Assembly (NCBI GenBank): GCA_964593895.1
Contig: CAZQKL010000037.1
Coordinates: 1-19,140 of the forward strand
Reading direction: 5' to 3'
Length of the DNA: 19,140 bases
Origin: CAZQKL01 sp964593895 [NCBI: uncultured bacterium]
GTDB taxonomy: Bacteria; DYJV01
Part shown: piece after piece, positions 6,290 through 13,691 of the stretch
Layout: the number at the start of each line of letters is the position of its first letter
Position numbering within the stretch: position 1 is the first letter of the stretch
Program-made: the position numbers and the translations under genes
Notes under the pieces: model-generated
Seen by the model: the letters and a program-made list of their open reading frames with translations, nothing else
Databases searched by the model: none
Told to the model about the DNA's origin: nothing

Positions 6290-8266
6290 ATGGCTGAGAA
6301 ACTTAATTATATAAAAGGTGAAGAAAAACCTCCTAAAGGTTATCTTGAAGATATTGACCTCAACACGGCCACATTTCCAAAATTATTATTAAGAGCAAAG
6401 AAAAAATATGGTAATAAAAAAGTTGCATTAAGGGAGAAAGATTTTGGTATATGGCAAACTTTTACATGGGAAGATTATTATAATCATGTAAAATATTTTG
6501 CTCTTGGATTGAAAGCTCTTGGTTTTGAAAAAGGTGATAAAATTTCAATAATTAGTGATAACAGACCTGAATGGGTTTTTGGAGAACTTGCAGCACAATG
6601 TTTAAGAGGTTGTGGAATAGGGATTTATCAGGATAGTGTTGTAAAAGAAGTAAAATACATAATTGACCATTCAGACAGCAAATTTGTTATAGCTGAAGAC
6701 CAGGAGCAGGTGGATAAAGTATTGGAAATTAAAGATGAATTACCAAAAGTGAAAAAAATTATATATCATGACCCAAAGGGAATGTGGAAGTACAATGACC
6801 CAATTCTTATGGATTTTAAAGAGGTGGAAGAACTTGGAAGAAAGTATGAAAAAGAAAATGACATAGATTTTGATTTATTAATTGAACAGACAAAACCAAC
6901 TGATGTTGCACAGATATGCACAACATCTGGAACAACAGGGTTTCCAAAGCTTGCAATGTTAACTCATAAAAATCTTCTCTCAATGGCTTACAATCTTGGA
7001 ATTGTTGATAGAAAGTATGAAACAGATGAATTTGTTTCTTTCCTTCCACTTGCATGGGTTGGAGAACAGATGATGAGTGTTGCAAGCGCGCTTCTTTTTA
7101 ACTTTACAGTAAATTTCCCAGAAGAAGTTGAAACCGCAAGAGAAAATATCCGTGAGATTGGACCAAATCTTATGTTTTCTCCTCCAAGAGTATGGGAAAA
7201 TTTAGCAGCAACTGTTCAAGTAAAAATTCTTGATGCAACTCCTTTAAAAAGGTGGATTTTCAATAAATGCTTACCAATTGGATATAAATGGGCTGATTAT
7301 AAATTTAATAAACAGAAGCCTCCATTAATTGATAAAATAAAATATAAAATCGCATATTTTCTTGTTTTCAGAGCTTTAAAAGATAGGCTCGGATTTAGTA
7401 ATATGAGAAGTGCAACAACAGGTGGTGCAGCGCTTGGTCCTGATACTTTCAGGTTTTTCCATGCTCTTGGAATTGAATTAAAGCAAATTTATGGACAAAC
7501 TGAAATTTCTGGAATTTCATGCATTCATAGAGATGGTGATATTGACTTTGATTCAGTTGGCAAACCAATTCCTCAAACAGAAATAAGGATAACTGAAGAT
7601 GGAGAAATAATTTCAAGAAGTCCAGCTGTTTTTGTAGGTTATTATAAAAATGAAGAAGCAACAAAAGAAACAATTAGAGATGGTTGGTTGTATTCAGGAG
7701 ATGCTGGTTATATTAATGAAAAAGGTCATCTTGTGGTAATTGACAGAGTAAAGGATGTGATGACTCTAAAAGATGGGACAAAGTTTTCACCACAATTTAT
7801 TGAAAATAAATTAAAGTTCAGTCCATACATAAAAGAAGCGGTTTGTATAGGTCATCAGAGAGATTATATTGTAGCAATGATTTGTATAGATTATGGAATT
7901 GTTGGGAAATGGGCTGAACAGAATAGAATTGAATACACAACATATACTAACCTTGCTGGAAATGAGAAAGTGCAGGAATTTATAGAAAAAGAGGTTTATA
8001 AAGTTAACGAAACTCTACCTGAGAATGCAAGAATAAAAAAATTTGTTTTGCTTTACAAAGAACTTCATGCAGATGATGATGAATTAACAAGAACTGGAAA
8101 AGTTAGAAGGAGATTTATTGACCAGAAATATAGACAGGTAATTGAAGGTATGTATGCAGGATTAAAAGAAATTCCAATTGAAGATACAATTAAATTTCAA
8201 GATGGTAAAACAGCAACTATTAAAACTACATTAAAAGTTAGAGAATATAAACCTCAAGGAGAATAG
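6290..8266 (+). CDS. AMP-forming long-chain-type acyl-CoA synthetase
   Basis: This is a full-length 658-residue member of the ANL adenylate-forming superfamily, long-chain fatty-acid CoA ligase branch. It carries the P-loop TTSGTTGFPK (211-220), ATTGGAALG (375-383), YGQTE (401-405), GWLYSGD (465-471), the hinge DRVKDVMTLKDG (485-496) and the C-terminal catalytic Lys604 in TRTGKVRR. It would convert a carboxylic acid, ATP and CoA into acyl-CoA, AMP and pyrophosphate at the cytoplasmic face of the membrane. No signal peptide or clear membrane segment is seen. It lies between livG and livH behind a strong GGAGG ribosome-binding site, and livH starts 2 nt after its stop. This argues that it activates the substrate brought in by the transporter. 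Which acid is used cannot be read from the sequence; the long-chain label reflects overall resemblance only. Confidence 0.9.
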   Translation: MAEKLNYIKGEEKPPKGYLEDIDLNTATFPKLLLRAKKKYGNKKVALREKDFGIWQTFTWEDYYNHVKYFALGLKALGFEKGDKISIISDNRPEWVFGELAAQCLRGCGIGIYQDSVVKEVKYIIDHSDSKFVIAEDQEQVDKVLEIKDELPKVKKIIYHDPKGMWKYNDPILMDFKEVEELGRKYEKENDIDFDLLIEQTKPTDVAQICTTSGTTGFPKLAMLTHKNLLSMAYNLGIVDRKYETDEFVSFLPLAWVGEQMMSVASALLFNFTVNFPEEVETARENIREIGPNLMFSPPRVWENLAATVQVKILDATPLKRWIFNKCLPIGYKWADYKFNKQKPPLIDKIKYKIAYFLVFRALKDRLGFSNMRSATTGGAALGPDTFRFFHALGIELKQIYGQTEISGISCIHRDGDIDFDSVGKPIPQTEIRITEDGEIISRSPAVFVGYYKNEEATKETIRDGWLYSGDAGYINEKGHLVVIDRVKDVMTLKDGTKFSPQFIENKLKFSPYIKEAVCIGHQRDYIVAMICIDYGIVGKWAEQNRIEYTTYTNLAGNEKVQEFIEKEVYKVNETLPENARIKKFVLLYKELHADDDELTRTGKVRRRFIDQKYRQVIEGMYAGLKEIPIEDTIKFQDGKTATIKTTLKVREYKPQGE

Positions 8267-8268
8267 TT

Positions 8269-9177
8269 ATGGAGTTTTTTATTCAATTAATAATTACAGG
8301 AATTGTTCTTGGAAGTGTTTATGCACTTGTAGGTCTTGGATTTGTTTTAATCTACAAATCCACAAGTGTTATTAATTTTGCTCAAGGTGAACTTTTAATG
8401 CTTGGAGCTTATATCTGTCTCCAATTTGTTATTGAATTGCAGGCTCATACCCATCTTAGCCTTTTTGCAATTTTCTGGATTTCATTTTTCTTAACATTAA
8501 TTGTTTGCGGAATTATCGGACTTTTAATTGAAAGATTATTTTTAAGAAAAATGATTGGAGAACCAATTATATCAATTATTATGCTTACAATTGGACTTTC
8601 AAGTTTTTTAAGAGGAGTTATCCAGTTTTTCTGGGGAACTCAAACTAAAGTTTTTCCACCAATATTTTCACAAGAACCTATAAAACTATTTGGGAAAATT
8701 CCAGTATCAGAAGTTTACATCTACAGTATAGTTTTTGCAGCAATATTTTTAGCTATTTTTACTTTATTTTTCAAATATAACAGAAGTGGAATTGCTATGA
8801 GAGCAACTGCTGATGACCAGCAGGCTGCAATGAGCATGGGAATAAGTATTAAAAAAATCTTTGCAATGGCTTGGTGTATTGCTGCAATTGTAGCAGCTGT
8901 TGGAGGAATTCTCATTGGTAATATAAATGGAATTAATGTTTCATTAAGTTTTTATGGATTAAAAGTTTTTCCAGTTGTTATACTTGGAGGTCTTGATAGT
9001 ATCGGAGGTGCTATCTTAGGTGGTTTAATTATTGGAGTTTTGGAAAATCTTTGTGGTGGTTATCTTGACCCATATTTATCTGGAATTAAAGATGTAGCTC
9101 CTTTTGTTATTTTAATAATAATTTTAATGATAAAACCATATGGTTTCTTTGGCACAGAAGAAATAGAAAAAGTATAA
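8269..9177 (+). CDS. livH: LivH-type permease of the HAAT ABC importer
   Basis: This 302-residue, strongly hydrophobic protein has about eight membrane segments. It opens with the LivH block GIVLGSVYALVGLGFVLIYK and continues with VINFAQGELLMLGAY, the family motif around residues 35-49. The cytoplasmic loop RSGIAMRATADDQQAAMSMGI (around 171-191) is the coupling segment that contacts the ATPases. A glycine-rich block (VVILGGLDSIGGAILGG) follows, and the protein ends in YGFFG, a standard ending. It would pair with LivM to form the translocation path. The ribosome-binding site AAGGAG lies inside the end of the acyl-CoA synthetase gene, 2 nt before which that gene stops, so the two are tightly linked in expression. 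Confidence 0.93.
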   Translation: MEFFIQLIITGIVLGSVYALVGLGFVLIYKSTSVINFAQGELLMLGAYICLQFVIELQAHTHLSLFAIFWISFFLTLIVCGIIGLLIERLFLRKMIGEPIISIIMLTIGLSSFLRGVIQFFWGTQTKVFPPIFSQEPIKLFGKIPVSEVYIYSIVFAAIFLAIFTLFFKYNRSGIAMRATADDQQAAMSMGISIKKIFAMAWCIAAIVAAVGGILIGNINGINVSLSFYGLKVFPVVILGGLDSIGGAILGGLIIGVLENLCGGYLDPYLSGIKDVAPFVILIIILMIKPYGFFGTEEIEKV

Positions 9178-9193
9178 AGAAAGGAGTAATCTT

Positions 9194-10246
9194 ATGCATT
9201 ACGGAGTTTGTGGAGATTTCAAAGAAAGTTATGAAAAAGATATGGTGATTTTTCAAACTAAATTTGCAAAAGCTTGGCTTTATGGATTTATAATATTTTT
9301 ATACATTTTTCCTCTTTTTGCTACAAAGTATTTCCTTTATATTGGAAATTTAATGGCAATATTCATAATTGGTGCAATAGGGTTAAATCTATTAACTGGA
9401 TTTGCAGGTCAAATTTCCATTGGACATGCTGCATTTGTGGGAATAGGTGCTTATGCTTCAGCATATTTTACAGCAAATTTAGGTTGGCCTTTCTGGATAT
9501 CTCTTCCTGCTGCTGGAATAGTTTCTGCACTTATTGGAATGATTTTTGGTATCCCATCTTTAAGATTAAAAGGACTTTATCTTGCAATTGCAACATTGGC
9601 TGCACAATTTATAATTGAATATGTTATTGTTCATTGGGAAGCTGTAACAAATGGTGTGCTTGGCAAAATGGTTCCATTTGCATCAATAGCTGGTTTTTCA
9701 TTTGATAACGATAGAAAATATTTCTATCTTTCTGTAACAATCGCAATTATTATGACAATTTTGGCAAAAAATATTGTTAGAACAAAAACTGGTAGAGCAT
9801 TTGTTGCTATTAGAGACAACTATATTGCTGCTGAAATAATTGGAGTTGATATATTCAGATACAAATTATACGCATTTGCAATAAGCTCATTTTATGCTGG
9901 AATTGCTGGAGCTTTATGGGCTCATTATTTAACTATAATCACTCCTGAACATTTTACAATTAGTGTATCAATAGAATATCTTGCAATGATTATTATTGGA
10001 GGATTAGGTAGTCTTATTGGAACTATATATGGGACAATATTTTTAATTATCCTACCAGAATTTTTAAGATACTTAAGTGGAATAATTGCTCATACTTATC
10101 CACAAATTGTGGATTTATTTGCTGCAATAAGAGAAGCTGTTTTTGGACTTGTAATTATACTTTTTCTTCTCTTTGAACCAAAAGGAATGGCTCATAGATG
10201 GGAAATAATTAAAGCTTACTGGAAGTTATGGCCATTTTCATATTAA
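9194..10246 (+). CDS. livM: LivM-type permease of the HAAT ABC importer
   Basis: This 350-residue membrane protein has LivM hallmarks: GAIGLNLLTGFAGQISIGHAAF, SLRLKGLYLAIATLAAQFI, the coupling loop TGRAFVAIRDNYIAAEIIGV, the AGALWAHY block and the GGLGSLIGTIYG segment near the end, with about nine or ten membrane spans. About 30 hydrophilic residues (CGDFKESYEKD and onward) come before the first span, a longer N-terminal lead than in classic E. coli-type LivM core alignments. A GGAG ribosome-binding site precedes the ATG. It lies 16 nt after livH and belongs to the same operon. A hairpin-bearing gap separates it from the solute-binding-protein gene that follows. Confidence 0.92.
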   Translation: MHYGVCGDFKESYEKDMVIFQTKFAKAWLYGFIIFLYIFPLFATKYFLYIGNLMAIFIIGAIGLNLLTGFAGQISIGHAAFVGIGAYASAYFTANLGWPFWISLPAAGIVSALIGMIFGIPSLRLKGLYLAIATLAAQFIIEYVIVHWEAVTNGVLGKMVPFASIAGFSFDNDRKYFYLSVTIAIIMTILAKNIVRTKTGRAFVAIRDNYIAAEIIGVDIFRYKLYAFAISSFYAGIAGALWAHYLTIITPEHFTISVSIEYLAMIIIGGLGSLIGTIYGTIFLIILPEFLRYLSGIIAHTYPQIVDLFAAIREAVFGLVIILFLLFEPKGMAHRWEIIKAYWKLWPFSY

Positions 10247-10258
10247 TTTAAGGTATTA

Positions 10259-10287
10259 GTGAAGCTGGAAAAAAATTCCAGCTTCAC
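10259..10287 (+). promoter_or_regulatory. Perfect 12-bp hairpin between livM and the binding-protein gene
   Basis: GTGAAGCTGGAA (10259-10270), an AAAAA loop and TTCCAGCTTCAC (10276-10287) form a perfect 12-bp stem. It is followed on the + strand by an A-rich stretch and the ribosome-binding site of the next gene, not by a T-run, so it is not a standard terminator in this direction. It starts 13 nt after the livM stop. An mRNA-stabilising or processing hairpin that protects the 5' end of the binding-protein message is the likeliest role (inference). Confidence 0.7.
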
Positions 10288-10311
10288 AAAAAAATAAAAG
10301 GAGGTTTAACC

Positions 10312-11517
10312 ATGAGAAAATTTTTAGTAGCACTATTGAGTGGATTATTACTTGTAGCACTTTCATCATTCGGATTTGCTAAGGAAAAAGTAATTTACAT
10401 TGGCGGAATCTTTGATATTACAGGACCTACAGGTGCAGTTGGTGCTCCTTATGCTGAAGGAGTAAGAGATTATGTAAAATGGATTAATGACCATGGTGGA
10501 TTACTTGGATACAAAATTAAACTACTTGATGTTGATTATCAGTATAAAATTCCTCAAGCTCTTGCTGCATATAAAAATTTAGTAGGAAAAGTCGTTGCTA
10601 TTCAAGGTTGGGGAACTGGAGATACAGAAGCTTTATCACCATTAATCACAAGAGATAAAATTCCTTACATGTCAGCTTCTTATTCAGAACATTTAACTGA
10701 CCCATCAATCACACCATACAACTTTCTTATTGGAGTTACTTATACTGACCAAGCACGAGTCGCATTAAAGTTTATCAAACAACAATTTAAAAAAGAAGGG
10801 AAAAAAGGTAAGCCAAAGGTATGTTTTATTTATAATGATGAGGCTTTTGGTAGAAGCCCATTTTTTACGGTAAAATATCATGGAAAAGTTTTTCCTGCTG
10901 CCGATGAATATGCTAAAAAAATAGGGGTTGATGTTGTTGATAAAGAAATTGTTCCTTTAAATGCTCTTGAAGCAACAAGCCAATTATTAAATATGAAGAA
11001 AAAAGGAGCAGAATGGGCAATTATTCAAGAAACAAAAGCTACTGCAACAATCTTAAAGGATGCTAAGAAATTAGGATTAAAAACAAAATTTATAGCACTA
11101 AACTGGGGAATGAACAAATTATTTGCAAAACTTGCAGGTGAAGCTGCTGAAGGAGTATATTGGACATGTCCATTTGCTCTCTGGACAGATACTGATTTAC
11201 CAGGTGTTCAATTAATGAGAAAAGTTAGTTTAACATATCATCCAAATAAAAAAGATAGAATTGTATGCTACACACAAGGTTTTGCTGCTATGTATGTAAT
11301 GGCTGAAGCTTTAAAAAGAGCTATAAAAATGGGAGATATTTCAGGACCTGGAGTTAAAAAAGCTCTTGAATCTTTGAGAAATTTTGATACTGGTGGATTA
11401 ACTGGGCCAATTACTTTCACTAAAAAAAGCCACAAAGGTTCAGTTTCTTTAAGAATTTATCAATTTAGAAATGGTAAATTTGTTCCTGTAACAGGATATA
11501 TTTCTGTAAAAAGATAA
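10312..11517 (+). CDS. livK: Periplasmic solute-binding protein of the HAAT importer (LivK-like)
   Basis: This is a 401-residue type I periplasmic binding protein. The Sec signal is MRKFLVALLSGLLLVALSS, ending FGFA before KEK, with no lipobox cysteine, so it is probably a soluble periplasmic protein and the cell probably has an outer membrane. The mature start KVIYIGGIFDITGPTG and the segments GVRDYVKWINDHGGLLGYKIKL and ALAAYKNLV are typical of Peripla_BP_6. The region where amino-acid-binding LivK proteins contact the ligand reads AIQGWGTGDTEALSPLI followed by IPYMSASYSEHLTDP, unlike the classic Leu/Ile/Val pocket, so a different ligand is likely. The strong AAAGGAGG ribosome-binding site, the upstream hairpin and the downstream terminator suggest this gene is expressed above its neighbours, as expected for a binding protein. 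Confidence 0.9.
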   Translation: MRKFLVALLSGLLLVALSSFGFAKEKVIYIGGIFDITGPTGAVGAPYAEGVRDYVKWINDHGGLLGYKIKLLDVDYQYKIPQALAAYKNLVGKVVAIQGWGTGDTEALSPLITRDKIPYMSASYSEHLTDPSITPYNFLIGVTYTDQARVALKFIKQQFKKEGKKGKPKVCFIYNDEAFGRSPFFTVKYHGKVFPAADEYAKKIGVDVVDKEIVPLNALEATSQLLNMKKKGAEWAIIQETKATATILKDAKKLGLKTKFIALNWGMNKLFAKLAGEAAEGVYWTCPFALWTDTDLPGVQLMRKVSLTYHPNKKDRIVCYTQGFAAMYVMAEALKRAIKMGDISGPGVKKALESLRNFDTGGLTGPITFTKKSHKGSVSLRIYQFRNGKFVPVTGYISVKR

Positions 11518-11525
11518 AAATTCTT

Positions 11526-11551
11526 CCAGGGGGTTTCCCCTGGTTTTTATT
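11526..11551 (+). terminator. Intrinsic terminator after the binding-protein gene, inside the operon
   Basis: CCAGGGG (11526-11532), loop GTTT and CCCCTGG (11537-11543) form a 7-bp, GC-rich stem followed directly by TTTTTATT. It lies 8 nt after the livK stop and 16 nt before the start of livF. No promoter is seen in the remaining gap, so livF and the genes beyond depend on read-through. This fits partial termination that lowers downstream expression relative to the binding protein. Confidence 0.75.
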
Positions 11552-11567
11552 AAAAGGGGTAGAAACT

Positions 11568-12404
11568 ATGGCACAAGCTGATAAAGATAAATGGTTTGAA
11601 GGAAAAGAAATTGTTCTTGAAGTCAACAATATTGAAGTTGTTTACAATGAAGTTATTTTAGTTTTAAAAGGATTATCATTGAAAGTTCCAAAAGGCCATA
11701 TTATTGCACTTTTAGGTTCAAACGGTGCAGGTAAAAGCACCACATTAAAAGCAATTTCAGGACTTTTAAAATCTGAAGATGGTGAAGTTACTGATGGAAA
11801 AATCTTATATGAAGGGGAAAATATAAATAACAGTGACCCTGAAGATATTGTTAGAAAAGGAATATTTCAAGTAATGGAGGGAAGAAGAGTTTTTAAAGAA
11901 TTAACTGTAGATGAAAATTTAATAGCTGGAGCTTACACAAGAACAGATACTGAAAATATAAAAAAGGATAAAGAATACATTTATGAACTATTCCCAGCTT
12001 TAAAAAGAAGAATGAATATGAGAGCTGGATACCTTTCTGGTGGTGAACAGCAGATGCTTGCAATAGGAAGAGCTTTAATGGCAAAACCTAAACTTCTGCT
12101 TCTTGATGAACCATCATTGGGGCTTGCACCTTTGCTTGTAAGAGAAATTTTTGAAAAAATTCAACAGATTAATAAAGAAGGAACAACAATTCTTCTTGTT
12201 GAGCAAAATGCAAATCTTGCTTTACAAATTGCTCATTATGGATATATAATGGAAAATGGAAAAGTTGTGCTTGATGGTCCAGCAGAGGTTTTAAGAAATA
12301 ATGATGATGTTAAAGAATTTTATCTTGGATTAACAGAAGTTGGTAAGAAAAAAAGTTACAGAGATGTAAAACATTATAGAAGAAGAAAAAGATGGTTATC
12401 TTAA
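11568..12404 (+). CDS. livF: LivF-type ATP-binding protein of the HAAT ABC importer
   Basis: This 278-residue ABC ATPase has Walker A LGSNGAGKST (49-58), FQVMEGRRVFKELTVDENL with the Q-loop, the signature YLSGGEQQMLAIGRAL (155-170), Walker B LLLLDEPSLGLAP (177-189) and the LivF-typical VEQNANLAL, where Gln stands in the switch-histidine position. It forms the ATPase pair with LivG. It differs from a standard LivF by a charged N-terminal lead of about 15 residues and a very basic C-terminal tail (DVKHYRRRKRW). It follows the internal terminator. The ribosome-binding site AGGGG (11555-11559) could pair with the CCCCT strand of that terminator, so its translation may be affected by the same structure. 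Confidence 0.92.
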   Translation: MAQADKDKWFEGKEIVLEVNNIEVVYNEVILVLKGLSLKVPKGHIIALLGSNGAGKSTTLKAISGLLKSEDGEVTDGKILYEGENINNSDPEDIVRKGIFQVMEGRRVFKELTVDENLIAGAYTRTDTENIKKDKEYIYELFPALKRRMNMRAGYLSGGEQQMLAIGRALMAKPKLLLLDEPSLGLAPLLVREIFEKIQQINKEGTTILLVEQNANLALQIAHYGYIMENGKVVLDGPAEVLRNNDDVKEFYLGLTEVGKKKSYRDVKHYRRRKRWLS

Positions 12405-12419
12405 GGGAAAGGAGGGAAA

Positions 12420-13691
12420 ATGAATAGAGTGAATTTTTATGATAAAACTCTTGAGACTATGCCACATGAAGAGAGATTAAAAAGAAAGTTTCAACAATTT
12501 AAAGAAGACTTAAAATTTGCCTATGAAAATTGTTCATATTATAAAGAACTTCTTGGAAAAGATTTCAATATTGAAGATATTAAAAATTTTGAAGATATTA
12601 CCCAGATTCCAATTACAAAAAAATCTGAACTTGTATCAATTCATAAAAAAACAGAAGTATTTGGTGGTATTGTCCCAAAAAATGCAAAACTTAGTAGAAT
12701 TTATATCTCTCCTGGACCTATATATGACCCTGAAGGAAAAGAAGAAGATTATTGGAAATTAAAATCTATATTTGTAAATACAGGATTTATCCCTGAAGAT
12801 AGAGTAATGATTACATTCAGTTTTCATCTTGTTCCAGCAGGAATTTTTTGTGATAATGCTTTAAGAGAAATTGGATGCATCACAATTCCAACAGGTGTAG
12901 GAAACACTGAAATTCAGATTGAAACAATGAAAAATCTTAAAGTTACAGGTTATGTTGGCACACCTTCTTTTTTACATTTAATTGTAAAGAAAATAAATGA
13001 ATCAAATGAATATGATTGGGAAAGAGATTTTAACCTACAACTTGCTGTTGTTGCTGGAGAGATGCTTCCTAAAGCAATGAGAAAAGAACTTGAAGAGGAT
13101 TACAAAATTACAGTTAGACAATTTTTTGCTACCGCTGATGTAGGAGGAATTGCTTATGAGTGTCAACATAAATGCGGATTGCACTTTTCAGAATATAGAT
13201 TAATTGAAGTTGTTAATCCAGAGACAGGAAAGCATTGCTCTCCTGGAGAACCTGGAGAACTTGTAGTTTCAACTTTAAATAATAAAACTTATCCTCTTTT
13301 AAGATTTGGAACAGGAGATTTGGTAACTTATGAAAGAGAAAAATGTGAATGTGGAAGAACCGCATTGAGAATTACAGAAATTCTTGGAAGAGTTGACCTT
13401 GTAACAAAAGTCAGAGGAATGTTTATCCATCCAACACAAGTTCAAGAAATTATTAGAAAATTTGAATATATTGAAAAAGGAAAGATTGTTGTTACACGAG
13501 AAAATGATTACGATATTATGACTTTTATGGTTGAACTAAAAGAAGGAATGGAACCAACTGAAACATTAAAAGAAAACATATTAAATGCATTAAAGGATAT
13601 TTTAAAGTTAAGAGGAGAAGTTAAATTTGTAAAACCTGGAACAATCAAAAAGGATGACAAAATTATTGAAGACCAGAGAAAATGGAATTAA
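12420..13691 (+). CDS. PaaK-like adenylate-forming enzyme (phenylacetate-CoA ligase family) with atypical P-loop
   Basis: This 423-residue protein matches the phenylacetate-CoA ligase family in length and layout. PaaK-type features are YVGTPSFL (178-185), the VAGEMLP strand (211-217), CQHKCGLHF (248-256), YPLLRFGTGDL (291-301), CECGR (309-313), GRVDLVTKVRGMFIHPTQVQ (323-342), and Lys414 near the C-terminus in KKDDKIIEDQR, where the catalytic Lys of PaaK sits. The ATP-binding loop, normally SSGTTGxPT, reads SPGPIYDPEG (97-106), with no Ser/Thr-Gly run. The enzyme may adenylate or thioesterify an aryl or other acid, or may have lost adenylation and act on preformed acyl-CoA or acyl-adenylate. 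A strong AAAGGAGG ribosome-binding site follows livF by a few bases. Its end overlaps the amidohydrolase gene by 10 nt. Confidence 0.8.
   Translation: MNRVNFYDKTLETMPHEERLKRKFQQFKEDLKFAYENCSYYKELLGKDFNIEDIKNFEDITQIPITKKSELVSIHKKTEVFGGIVPKNAKLSRIYISPGPIYDPEGKEEDYWKLKSIFVNTGFIPEDRVMITFSFHLVPAGIFCDNALREIGCITIPTGVGNTEIQIETMKNLKVTGYVGTPSFLHLIVKKINESNEYDWERDFNLQLAVVAGEMLPKAMRKELEEDYKITVRQFFATADVGGIAYECQHKCGLHFSEYRLIEVVNPETGKHCSPGEPGELVVSTLNNKTYPLLRFGTGDLVTYEREKCECGRTALRITEILGRVDLVTKVRGMFIHPTQVQEIIRKFEYIEKGKIVVTRENDYDIMTFMVELKEGMEPTETLKENILNALKDILKLRGEVKFVKPGTIKKDDKIIEDQRKWN

Noticed and set aside
10259-10300. The livM/livK hairpin as an intrinsic terminator
   Set aside because: On the plus strand the stem is followed by A-rich sequence, not a T-run. 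On the minus strand the T-run comes before the stem, so it cannot terminate there either.
12420-13691. PaaK-like gene as a pseudogene because of the missing P-loop
   Set aside because: The frame is intact, other motifs are kept, the ribosome-binding site is strong and the gene overlaps its neighbour. This argues for altered function rather than decay.
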